The position numbers and the translations under genes were made by a program. Below the pieces are notes generated by a model. It worked only from the letters and a program-made list of their open reading frames with translations. It was not told the DNA's origin and did not search any database. DNA of 13,650 nucleotides from Clostridia bacterium (GTDB lineage Bacteria > Bacillota > Clostridia > UMGS1883): assembly GCA_021202495.1 (NCBI GenBank), contig JAJQCX010000058.1, positions 1 through 13,650 of the forward strand, in the 5' to 3' direction. Shown piece after piece: positions 1-7,080 of this stretch; position 1 is the stretch's first letter, and each line of letters starts with the position of its first letter.

Positions 1-37
1 GTAAATGCTGTTGCCCCGGATTGGCTTTGTTTCACGG

Positions 38-66
38 TTGCCAAGACGTCAACTTTATGATACAAT
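38..66 (+). promoter_or_regulatory. Extended -10 promoter for the GTPase-NYN gene
   Basis: A -35 box TTGCCA (38-43) is separated by exactly 17 bases from a -10 box TACAAT (61-66), and TGA precedes the -10 as an extended -10 element. Transcription would start near 72-74, leaving a leader of only about 25 bases with a GGAG ribosome binding site at 86-89, nine bases before the ATG at 99. There is no room for the leader-peptide attenuator known upstream of mobile tet(M) genes. Bases 1-37 show nothing recognisable. Confidence 0.7.
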
Positions 67-98
67 ATTTATATTGCTATTATTCGGAGTGACATTCT

Positions 99-2687
99 AT
101 GAAAAAAATTGTTATAGGCATTTTGGCGCACGTCGATTCGGGCAAGACTACGCTTTCGGAAGCATTGTTATATCTCACGGGGGTTATCCGCCGCTTGGGA
201 CGCGTTGACCACAAGGACGCCTTTCTCGACACAAACGACATTGAGCGCGAGCACGGCATAACCATCTTTTCAAAAGAAGCCGTCTTTCAACACGGCGGCA
301 CATCGTTCACACTGCTCGATACGCCCGGGCACGTCGACTTTTCAGCCGAAACCGAGAGAACGCTGCGCGTTCTCGATTACGCGGTACTTGTTGTAAGCGG
401 CGTCGAAAAGGTGCAGAGCCACACCGAAACCATATGGAATTTATTGAAACGGTATAATATCCCCTGCTTTATATTTGTCAACAAAATGGACATTGCCCAC
501 TCAAGCGAAGAAGAAATACTCTCGATTCTGCAAAAGACGCTCGACCCCGGCTGCCTCTCCCTTTCTTCGCCCGATTTTGCCGAAAGCGCCGCCTGCTGCG
601 ACGAGCAGCTTTTGGAGCTTTCGCTTGAAGAAAAGGAATTTTCGCCGGCGGACATTGCGGCGGCAGTTTTGCGCCGCTCCCTCTTCCCCGTCTGTTTCGG
701 CTCGGCGTTAAAGACCGACGGAGTGGAAAATCTTCTTAACGCGCTTGACACATATTCTCTCTCCCCCGCACCGAAAAACGACTTTGCGGCAAAGGTTTTT
801 AAAATTACCGAAGATGAACGCGGAAACCGCCTGACGCACATGAAGATAACCGGCGGGCAGCTTCGCGCGAGAGACTTTGTAAACGATGAAAAAATTAACG
901 AAATACGCCTTTATTCCGGTTCAAAATTTCAAAGCGTGCAGCTTGCCGCGCAGGGCGACGTTTGCGCCGTAACGGGACTTTCCAAAACGCACCCCGGCGA
1001 AGGCTTGGGCTCTGAGCGCGATTCCGACGCCCTCTCCCTCACGCCCGTTTTTTCCTATGCCGTTGTTCTTCCCGAAGGCGTTGACGCATCATCCGCCTAT
1101 CGCGAGTTCAAAAAGCTCGAAGACGAGGAAACGGAGCTTCACATCGTTCAAAACGAACAGACCAAAGAAATCGAAGTTCAGCTCATGGGAGAAGTCCAGT
1201 CCGAGGTTTTAAAGCAGCTCATTTTGTCGCGCTTTGACATGGCTGTCGAATTTACGCGCGGCAGCGTTATATATAAGGAAACAATCGCCTCCCGCGTTGA
1301 GGGCGTGGGGCACTATGAGCCATTGCGCCACTATGCCGAGGTTCATCTTCGCATGGAGCCGCTCCCACAGGGCGCGGGGCTCGTTTTTGCAACCGAGTGC
1401 AGCGAGGACGTTTTGGACAAGAATTTTCAGCGCCTTGTCCTCACCCATTTGGCGGAAAAAACGCACCTCGGCGTACTCACGGGCTCACCGATAACCGACA
1501 TGAAAATTACGCTCGTCAACGGCAAAGCACACCTGAAACACACCGAAGGCGGCGATTTTCGCCAAGCGACTTATCGCGCGGTGCGTCAGGGGCTCATGCA
1601 GGCTGAGAGCGTGCTTTTGGAACCGTGGTATGATTTTGTGATAACCCTCCCCCAATACGCCGTAGGGCGCGCCATGACCGACATTGACCGCATGGGCGGC
1701 GAGCTTGACGCTCCGGAGGCGGTAAACGCGGAAATCTCCCGCGTGCGCGGAAAAGCGCCGATTTCGGCAATGCACGGCTACGACGTCATTTTGACATCCT
1801 ACACCAAAGGCTTGGGGCGGCTCTCATGCTCATTTTGCGGCTACGGAAAATGCGTCAATCAAGACGAGGTTGTGGCGAGCATTGCCTACGACCCCGAGGC
1901 TGATATTTATAATTCTCCCGATTCGGTCTTTTGCGCACAAGGCGCGGGCTTTCCTGTCAAATGGTATGACGTTCCGCGCTATATGCACCTTGCAAATGAA
2001 AAAACGGCTTCATCCCCCGCATCCGAGCGCACACGCGCGGAAAAACGCGCCGAGGTTTCCGACAAAGAGCTTATGCAAATTTTCGAGGCGACCTACGGCA
2101 AAATCCGCCGCAGGGAATACACCGCGCCCAAGACGATAAATTATTCACAAAATCACAAGCCCTATAAATCAAAACCCATGCCGCAGGGGCCCGAATATCT
2201 TTTAATCGACGGCTACAACATCATTTTTGCGTGGGACGAGCTAAAGGATGCGGCAAACGAAAGCTTGGAAGATGCACGCAAGCTTCTCTTAGAGAAGGTC
2301 GGAATTTACTATGCCGTCTACCGCCCGGAAATCATTGTCGTCTTTGACGCCTACAAAGTCAAAAACAACCCCGGCAGCATTGAAAAGAATGGCAACATTA
2401 CAATCGTCTACACAAAGGAGGCTGAAACCGCCGATTCCTACATTGAGCGCGTCACGCACACTCTTTCAAAAAATCACCGCGTCCGCGTCGCCACAAGCGA
2501 CAGCCTTGAACAGATGATTATTTTGGGCAACGGCGCGTACCGCATTTCCGCGAACGAATTTCACCGCGACGTCATTTCAGCCGAAAATGAGATACGCTCA
2601 TTTGTGCAGACTCACAACCTGCAAAACCGCAATCTTGACAATAAAGTGCTGCCGGAGGAGTTTATAAAAGAATTGCTCCGAGAATAA
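99..2687 (+). CDS. Tet(M)/EF-G-like ribosomal GTPase fused to a YacP/Rae1-type NYN ribonuclease domain
   Basis: The N-terminal two thirds is a translational GTPase of the ribosomal-protection type. It has the P loop AHVDSGKT (10-17), switch I REHGITI (50-56), DTPGH (74-78), NKMD (128-131) and a G5-like GSA near 208. EF-G-like domains II to V follow to about residue 590, with the TEGGDFR motif near 480. This family binds the ribosome near the A site and hydrolyses GTP; some members remove tetracycline. A cysteine-bearing segment (C577, C580, C585, C612) and a basic linker lead to a NYN domain at about 700-840. That domain starts with LLIDGYNII and has acidic residues D704, D750, D779 and D801, closely matching B. 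subtilis YacP/Rae1, a nuclease that cuts mRNA in the ribosomal A site. True Tet(M) is about 640 residues and lacks this domain. Base composition matches the neighbours, so recent acquisition is unlikely. The domain calls are strong; the joint function and any drug resistance are inference. Confidence 0.88.
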   Translation: MKKIVIGILAHVDSGKTTLSEALLYLTGVIRRLGRVDHKDAFLDTNDIEREHGITIFSKEAVFQHGGTSFTLLDTPGHVDFSAETERTLRVLDYAVLVVSGVEKVQSHTETIWNLLKRYNIPCFIFVNKMDIAHSSEEEILSILQKTLDPGCLSLSSPDFAESAACCDEQLLELSLEEKEFSPADIAAAVLRRSLFPVCFGSALKTDGVENLLNALDTYSLSPAPKNDFAAKVFKITEDERGNRLTHMKITGGQLRARDFVNDEKINEIRLYSGSKFQSVQLAAQGDVCAVTGLSKTHPGEGLGSERDSDALSLTPVFSYAVVLPEGVDASSAYREFKKLEDEETELHIVQNEQTKEIEVQLMGEVQSEVLKQLILSRFDMAVEFTRGSVIYKETIASRVEGVGHYEPLRHYAEVHLRMEPLPQGAGLVFATECSEDVLDKNFQRLVLTHLAEKTHLGVLTGSPITDMKITLVNGKAHLKHTEGGDFRQATYRAVRQGLMQAESVLLEPWYDFVITLPQYAVGRAMTDIDRMGGELDAPEAVNAEISRVRGKAPISAMHGYDVILTSYTKGLGRLSCSFCGYGKCVNQDEVVASIAYDPEADIYNSPDSVFCAQGAGFPVKWYDVPRYMHLANEKTASSPASERTRAEKRAEVSDKELMQIFEATYGKIRRREYTAPKTINYSQNHKPYKSKPMPQGPEYLLIDGYNIIFAWDELKDAANESLEDARKLLLEKVGIYYAVYRPEIIVVFDAYKVKNNPGSIEKNGNITIVYTKEAETADSYIERVTHTLSKNHRVRVATSDSLEQMIILGNGAYRISANEFHRDVISAENEIRSFVQTHNLQNRNLDNKVLPEEFIKELLRE

Positions 2688-2725
2688 CGCTTTTTGCGCA
2701 TATTTTTGGCGTTATTGGGAATAAC
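2683..2725 (+). repeat. Overlapping inverted repeats at the end of the GTPase-NYN gene
   Basis: AATAACGC (2683-2690, overlapping the stop codon) is perfectly complementary to GCGTTATT (2709-2716) across an 18-base loop. The same GTTATT (2711-2716) also pairs with AATAAC (2720-2725) across a GGG loop. The two hairpins exclude each other. No U-run follows directly, so this is not a convincing intrinsic terminator; it could be a weak 3' end, a processing signal or chance. Confidence 0.35.
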
Positions 2726-2857
2726 TTGCAAATATAGGGTTTTTTCAGTTCGCCCTTTCCCCTTTCGACTGATTTTTACACTTTTTGATTTTTTAAAAAG
2801 GATTTTTGTCGCCTCTGTCGAATAATTACATTGAACAGACAGGAAAGTGAGGCTCTT
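2726..2857. other. Gap between the GTPase-NYN gene and dnaG
   Basis: This short T-rich stretch holds no ORF of note. I found no -35/-10 pair with good spacing; TTGCAA at 2726-2731 has no -10 box 17 bases downstream. A weak A/T inverted repeat (CTTTTT 2781-2786 and AAAAAG 2795-2800) is present. The dnaG promoter is either a poor match to consensus or lies upstream. The only clear signal is the GTGAGG ribosome binding site at 2847-2852. Confidence 0.4.
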
Positions 2858-4618
2858 ATGGCAAATTTCATTCCCGACGAGATTGTTTCGGAGGTCGTCG
2901 CTTCAACCGACCTCGTTGCGCTCGTTTCAAATTACGTTCCTTTAAAACGAAGCGGCTCAAGCTACGTTGCCTGCTGCCCCTTTCATCGGGAAAAAACGCC
3001 TTCGTTTCACGTGAGCGGCGACAAGCAGCTCTACCACTGCTTCGGCTGCGGAGTCGGCGGCAGCGCGCTGCAGTTTGTCATGGCGGCGGAAAATCTCGAT
3101 TTTCCCGACGCGGTGCGTTTTTTGGCGGATCGCGCTGGCATTCGCATTCCCGAAACGACGGACGAATCAAACGACGAATTTTATAAAAAAAAGCGGAAAA
3201 TTTACGAGCTAAACAAGGACGCGGCAAGGTATTTCCACAGCGTTCTTTTTTCACCCGCGGGGCGAAACGCGCTCGACTATCTCACAGGCCGCGAGCTTTC
3301 AATCAAAACCATAAATTCCTTTGGCTTGGGCGCGTCGCTTGACGAGTGGGACGGATGTCTCAACCATCTTTTGTCGCTCGGCTACGACCGCGAGCTTATC
3401 GTCGAGGCGGGGTTATGCATAAGAAACGAAAAGAACCACGTTTACGACCGTTTTCGCGGAAGGGTTATGTTTCCTATCATCGACGTGCGCGGAAATGTCG
3501 TCGGCTTTGGCGGACGCATAATGGGAGGCGACGGAGCGAAATATATCAATTCACCGGAAAGCGCCGTCTACAACAAAAGCAAACAGCTTTTTGCCCTGAA
3601 CATGGCAAAAAAGAGCGACAGAGATTATATTATTCTCGTTGAGGGTTACATGGATGTCATTTCGCTGCATCAGGCGGGCTTTAACTGTGCCGTCGCGGGC
3701 TGCGGCACCGCCCTCACGCAGGAGCAGGCGCGGCTTGCGGCAAGGTATTCAAAAAACATATATCTCTGTTACGATTCGGACGAAGCCGGACAAAAAGCGG
3801 CAAGACGCGCAATTGAAATTTTTGAGCCGATTGACTGCTCGGTGCGTGTTTTGAGCGTCCCCGACGGGAAAGACCCGGACGAATTTATCAAAAAACACGG
3901 CGCGGCGGAATTTGAACGGCTCATTTCAGGCGCCTACGCCACGGTGCGCTATGAAATAGACAACCTATTTAAAGCATACGACGTGGACGACATTCCGCAA
4001 AAAGTGGAGCTTTCGCGCAGGGCGGCGCAAATTATCGCGCAGTTAAAAAACGCCGTGGAGCAGGACGAATATGTAAAATACGTCTGCCGAAAGGCGAACA
4101 TTTCGGAGGACTCGCTTTTGACCGAAATAAAAAAGCAGCGCCGCCGCGACAGCAAAAAGAGCCTCGAAAACGAAATGCGTCAAGTTTCCTCGCAAAGCTC
4201 TCCCCGCCGCACGCAGAGCGGACAGGCTTCATCGCGTCTGAAAAAAGCGGAAGCGGGACTTCTCGCAGCGCTCCTTACCGACAAAAACACGTTTTTGCGC
4301 CTGTCGGAAGGAATAAATGCCGAAATCTTTACATACGATTTTCACCGCGAAATCTTTACCGAGGCGCAGAAAATGGCGGAAAGTGACGCTCCCTTCGGAT
4401 TAAGCGAGCTTTCAGCCGCGTTCCGCGGACGGGAGGGCGAATTTTCGGAGGTCTTTTTATCCTCCGATTCCATCGCAGACCCAAAGGCGGCAGCCGCGGA
4501 CTTCATAAAAATAATCGAGCGGGAAACGCTGAAAAAAGAAATCGACCAAGCCGTTGCCGAAGGCAATCGGGAAAAGCTGTCCGAATTATTAAAGAAGCAA
4601 AAGTCATTGAAAGGATGA
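2858..4618 (+). CDS. dnaG: DNA primase DnaG
   Basis: This is the primase that makes RNA primers at the replication fork and docks on the DnaB-type helicase. The ATG at 2858 gives 586 residues and is chosen over the upstream TTG at 2831. It follows GTGAGG by five bases, and it places the zinc ligands at C40, H43, C61 and C64, the numbering usual for the family. The CHC2 zinc-binding domain (about 1-100) is followed by the RNA-polymerase-like core, with RFRGRVMFP at 198-206. The TOPRIM catalytic site has E262 in VEGYMD, with D306 and D308 in YDSDEAG. A charged linker (about 425-462) leads to a helicase-interaction domain similar to the DnaB N-terminus (about 463-586). The stop is only six bases before the rpoD ATG, the classic macromolecular-synthesis operon arrangement. 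Nothing looks broken. Confidence 0.97.
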   Translation: MANFIPDEIVSEVVASTDLVALVSNYVPLKRSGSSYVACCPFHREKTPSFHVSGDKQLYHCFGCGVGGSALQFVMAAENLDFPDAVRFLADRAGIRIPETTDESNDEFYKKKRKIYELNKDAARYFHSVLFSPAGRNALDYLTGRELSIKTINSFGLGASLDEWDGCLNHLLSLGYDRELIVEAGLCIRNEKNHVYDRFRGRVMFPIIDVRGNVVGFGGRIMGGDGAKYINSPESAVYNKSKQLFALNMAKKSDRDYIILVEGYMDVISLHQAGFNCAVAGCGTALTQEQARLAARYSKNIYLCYDSDEAGQKAARRAIEIFEPIDCSVRVLSVPDGKDPDEFIKKHGAAEFERLISGAYATVRYEIDNLFKAYDVDDIPQKVELSRRAAQIIAQLKNAVEQDEYVKYVCRKANISEDSLLTEIKKQRRRDSKKSLENEMRQVSSQSSPRRTQSGQASSRLKKAEAGLLAALLTDKNTFLRLSEGINAEIFTYDFHREIFTEAQKMAESDAPFGLSELSAAFRGREGEFSEVFLSSDSIADPKAAAADFIKIIERETLKKEIDQAVAEGNREKLSELLKKQKSLKG

Positions 4619-4624
4619 TTGTCA

Positions 4625-5728
4625 ATGAACGAAAACACAAATAATAATGTTCCGAACAAAAAGAACGCCATCAAGGAGCTTTTGGACAAGGGCAAGCAGA
4701 AGGGTCTCCTCACCGAAAAGGAAATTGAGGATGCCCTCTCGGAAATTGAGCTTGACGCCGAGCAGATAGAAAAAATACACGAAACTCTCGACTCCATGGG
4801 CATTGAGGTTATCGGCGACATGGAAAGCGAGCTCGCGAAGGTAGACGAGCCCGACCTTTCCGAGGGGGATCCGGAGGATTTGACGCTTCCCGAAGGCGTC
4901 AACATTGACGACCATGTGAGAATGTATTTGAAGGAAATAGGCAAGGTTCCGCTTCTCACGCCGGCGGAGGAGCACGAATATGCCCGCCGCATGGCGGAAG
5001 GCGACGACGAAGCGCGTCAAAAGCTGACGGAGGCAAATCTGCGCCTTGTTGTCAGCATTGCCAAGCGCTATGTCGAACGCGGAATGCTTTTCCTCGACCT
5101 CATTCAGGAGGGCAACCTCGGGCTTATCAAGGCGGTTGAAAAGTTCGACTACACAAAGGGATATAAATTTTCCACCTACGCGACGTGGTGGATAAGGCAG
5201 GCAATCACCCGCGCGATAGCGGATCAGGCGCGTACAATTCGCATACCGGTACACATGGTTGAGACGATAAACAAGCTCATCCGCGTGTCGCGCCAGCTTT
5301 TGCAGGAGTACGGACGCGAGCCCACCATGGAGGAAATCGCCAAGGAAATGAACATGAGCCTTGAAAAGGTGCGCGAAATTATGAAGATAGCGCAGGAGCC
5401 GGTGTCGCTCGAAACTCCCATCGGCGAGGAGGAAGACAGCCATCTCGGAGACTTTATCCCCGACGAGGAAGCGCCCGCGCCCAGCGAGGCGGCGTCGTTC
5501 ATGCTTTTGAAGGAGCAGCTCACGGAGGTGCTTTCAACTCTCACTCCCCGTGAGGAAACTGTACTTCGTCTGCGCTTTGGCTTGGTCGACGGCAGAGCGC
5601 GCACATTGGAGGAGGTCGGCGGAGTGTTTAACGTCACCCGTGAGCGCATCCGCCAGATCGAGGCGAAAGCTCTGCGTAAGCTTCGTCACCCCTCAAGAAG
5701 CAAAAAATTAAAGGACTTTTTGGAATAA
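4625..5728 (+). CDS. rpoD: Primary sigma factor (SigA/RpoD)
   Basis: This is the housekeeping sigma subunit that directs RNA polymerase to -35/-10 promoters. The ATG at 4625 (367 residues) sits nine bases after AAAGGA; the TTG at 4619 is too close to that site. Region 1.1 covers about 14-62, followed by an acidic linker and region 1.2 at DHVRMYLKEIG (97-107). Regions 2.1-2.4 run from about 138 to 205 and include FSTYATWWIRQAI (-10 recognition and melting). Region 3 contains the sigma finger around 265-280. Region 4 (about 300-365) has the helix-turn-helix VTRERIRQIEAKALRKLR that reads the -35 box. The long insert of Gram-negative RpoD between regions 1.2 and 2 is missing, as in Firmicutes SigA. 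It lies six bases after dnaG and 29 bases before the DtxR-family gene, so all three are probably one transcript. Confidence 0.97.
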   Translation: MNENTNNNVPNKKNAIKELLDKGKQKGLLTEKEIEDALSEIELDAEQIEKIHETLDSMGIEVIGDMESELAKVDEPDLSEGDPEDLTLPEGVNIDDHVRMYLKEIGKVPLLTPAEEHEYARRMAEGDDEARQKLTEANLRLVVSIAKRYVERGMLFLDLIQEGNLGLIKAVEKFDYTKGYKFSTYATWWIRQAITRAIADQARTIRIPVHMVETINKLIRVSRQLLQEYGREPTMEEIAKEMNMSLEKVREIMKIAQEPVSLETPIGEEEDSHLGDFIPDEEAPAPSEAASFMLLKEQLTEVLSTLTPREETVLRLRFGLVDGRARTLEEVGGVFNVTRERIRQIEAKALRKLRHPSRSKKLKDFLE

Positions 5729-5757
5729 TCCAATGAAAGTGAAAGGAGGCGGCAGAT

Positions 5758-6132
5758 TTGCGTTCAAACGAATCCGCCGAGGATTACCTCGAGGCAATAT
5801 TAATGCTGCAAAATGAAAAGGGCTACGTTCGAAGCATCGACGTCGCCCATTCGCTGTCGTTCACAAAGCCCAGCGTTTCTGTTGCGATGAAGTCTCTGCG
5901 CGAAAAGGGCTACATCACCTTTGACGAAATGAGCCACATTCATTTAACCGAATCGGGCTACGCCATCGCCGCCAAAATTTATGAGCGGCACGACGTCCTC
6001 TCCCGCGCCCTGATGAGCTTGGGCGTCGATAAAGAAACCGCCCTCGCCGACAGCTGCAAAATAGAGCATGATTTGAGCGACATCAGCTTTGAAAAGATTA
6101 AGGAATATTTAGTTAAGGTTGGGGTTATATAA
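5758..6132 (+). CDS. DtxR/MntR-family metal-dependent repressor
   Basis: This 124-residue protein starts with TTG, supported by AGGAGG at 5744-5749 with eight-base spacing. An N-terminal winged helix (about 5-65, with SIDVAHSLSFTKPSVS as the helix-turn-helix) is followed by a metal-binding/dimerisation helical domain. By alignment from memory, D9, E12, H78, E103 and H104 match the MntR ligands D8, E11, H77, E102 and H103. The position of MntR E99 is C100, as in DtxR/IdeR (C102-x2-E105-H106), so the site mixes manganese-type and iron-type residues. It is a little shorter than B. subtilis MntR (142 residues) and lacks any SH3-like third domain. The family represses metal uptake genes when loaded with Mn or Fe. 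Its place directly after rpoD suggests steady expression. Its targets are unknown; a palindrome about 40 bases downstream is one candidate. Confidence 0.88.
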   Translation: MRSNESAEDYLEAILMLQNEKGYVRSIDVAHSLSFTKPSVSVAMKSLREKGYITFDEMSHIHLTESGYAIAAKIYERHDVLSRALMSLGVDKETALADSCKIEHDLSDISFEKIKEYLVKVGVI

Positions 6133-6149
6133 TAGGGCAAATTCGGATA

Positions 6150-6192
6150 AGTAAAATTTACTGTTGCAAAAACTATATTATCGTGATATAGT
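6150..6192 (+). promoter_or_regulatory. Two inverted repeats around the promoter, candidate operator
   Basis: AGTAAA-A-TTTACT (6150-6162) ends one base before the -35 box. ACTATAT (6172-6178) and ATATAGT (6186-6192) form a perfect 7-base inverted repeat with a 7-base spacer, and the second arm covers the whole -10. A protein bound there would block polymerase. The dtxR-family gene just upstream could encode that protein, but the repeat does not match the MntR or DtxR boxes I know, and AT-rich DNA yields palindromes by chance. Confidence 0.35.
6164..6192 (+). promoter_or_regulatory. Extended -10 promoter of the AT-rich two-gene unit
   Basis: TTGCAA (6164-6169), a 17-base spacer and TATAGT (6187-6192), with TGA directly before the -10, make a good SigA promoter. 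Transcription would start near 6199, giving a leader of about 29 bases with AAGGAG at 6214-6219, eight bases before the ATG at 6228. Confidence 0.65.
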
Positions 6193-6227
6193 ATAAATGA
6201 ATTTGGGATAAAAAAGGAGTTTTCGCA

Positions 6228-6413
6228 ATGATCAAACATTCAGATATGTTATTCTCCGATTTCCCACAGGTTGGTAAAATTACGCAAAGCGCAAAGGATG
6301 CCAACAGCAAAAGGACATTTACGGGAAGCGTAAGAATAAATAACGGTCAATACCGAACAGATGAGCAGGTTAAAGAATACAGAGAGCGTTCTTTAAAAAG
6401 GAGTTTGCCGTAA
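6228..6413 (+). CDS. Small hypothetical protein, 61 residues
   Basis: I do not recognise this protein. It has an excellent ribosome binding site (AAGGAG at 6214-6219) and a promoter just upstream, so it is likely to be a real gene. The product is hydrophilic and has no membrane segment or signal peptide. The second half is basic, with YRTDEQVKEYRERSLKRSLP probably forming a charged helix at the C-terminus. There are no cysteines and no obvious helix-turn-helix. It ends six bases before the next gene and is probably co-transcribed with it. Possible roles include a small regulator or a partner of the downstream membrane-anchored protein; nothing in the sequence decides between them. Confidence 0.7.
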   Translation: MIKHSDMLFSDFPQVGKITQSAKDANSKRTFTGSVRINNGQYRTDEQVKEYRERSLKRSLP

Positions 6414-6419
6414 TTTAAT

Positions 6420-7073
6420 ATGAGTTCTACAAATGACAAGCTTAATTGGCGAAAAGTGTTTGACACTTATAATACAATTAAATATCTTTATGCTCTTTGT
6501 GAGGAAACCGACCCGGATCTGAATACCAATTTGCAACCGCTAAACGAATTTAGGGCTGCATTAGATCATGTCCTCAGACTTATTGCCATTGAGAACTTTG
6601 AGGAGTATCGGGACAAAGACCCTCAGGCGGAATTGGATAAGCTGTACGGACATCTTTCCAGAGCGTTTTTTGATTTATGCGACATGATTTCAATAAATTA
6701 CAGAAATAAAATTATTGATTCATTAGAGGATTATTCGGTTGAGGATATTACGGTTGCTTTGCCGACTTATTATTCGGAAATTAAACCGAATATCAACAAA
6801 TTTTCTGAAAATATTGCTCGTTTGCGAACCAATAAACGCTTTGAGTCCAAAAATGATTTGGACTATTTGGACGAGTACCCGAAAATAATCAAACAGCTTC
6901 AAAACTATTATGAAACCGTTTTAGCAGCGCAACCCTCATTATATGAACTGCGTCAAAAGCGGGAAGACAAAGAAAAAAGAGAAAACAGAAGTCGAATATT
7001 AACGGGATGGGTTATTCCGATAGTTTCAATTATCGTAGCTTTGATAATCGCCCTTATAGGATGGCTTATTTAA
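6420..7073 (+). CDS. Hypothetical protein with a C-terminal membrane anchor, 217 residues
   Basis: I do not recognise the family. The first 190 residues look mostly helical and charged and have no signal peptide. A basic, charged stretch (about 178-193) precedes a single hydrophobic segment (about 195-217) that ends at the C-terminus, so the protein is predicted to be tail-anchored with its body in the cytoplasm. The motif EFRAALDH (43-50) contains R45-x4-H50, which fits the Rx4-6H signature of HEPN RNase domains; a GHLSRAFFD stretch follows at 77-85. The nearest ribosome binding site (AGGAG at 6399-6403) is 16 bases from the ATG, so translation may depend on coupling to the upstream gene, whose stop is six bases away. 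The region is much more AT-rich than its neighbours. The gene is very probably real; the HEPN idea is a weak inference. Confidence 0.75.
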   Translation: MSSTNDKLNWRKVFDTYNTIKYLYALCEETDPDLNTNLQPLNEFRAALDHVLRLIAIENFEEYRDKDPQAELDKLYGHLSRAFFDLCDMISINYRNKIIDSLEDYSVEDITVALPTYYSEIKPNINKFSENIARLRTNKRFESKNDLDYLDEYPKIIKQLQNYYETVLAAQPSLYELRQKREDKEKRENRSRILTGWVIPIVSIIVALIIALIGWLI

Positions 7074-7080
7074 TGCAAAG

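Noticed and set aside
99..2687. Acquired tetracycline resistance gene tet(M)/tet(O)/tet(W)
   Set aside because: The mobile genes encode about 640 residues with a leader attenuator and AT-rich composition. This gene is 862 residues, carries a NYN domain, has a short leader and host-like composition, and is only a distant relative.
2781..2800. Terminator before dnaG (CTTTTT/AAAAAG)
   Set aside because: The stem is five A/T pairs and one G/C with no U-run after it, too weak for an intrinsic terminator.
2831..2857. Upstream TTG start for dnaG
   Set aside because: No ribosome binding site fits it. The ATG at 2858 has one and gives the standard zinc-ligand numbering.
4342..4992. 216-residue serine-rich antisense frame over the dnaG-rpoD junction
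   Set aside because: Its serine-rich composition is what the opposite strand of charged helical coding sequence gives; it has no start signals.
4622..5443. 273-residue reading frame antisense to rpoD
   Set aside because: It is a frame shadow of a highly conserved gene, has no ribosome binding site, and its translation resembles no protein.
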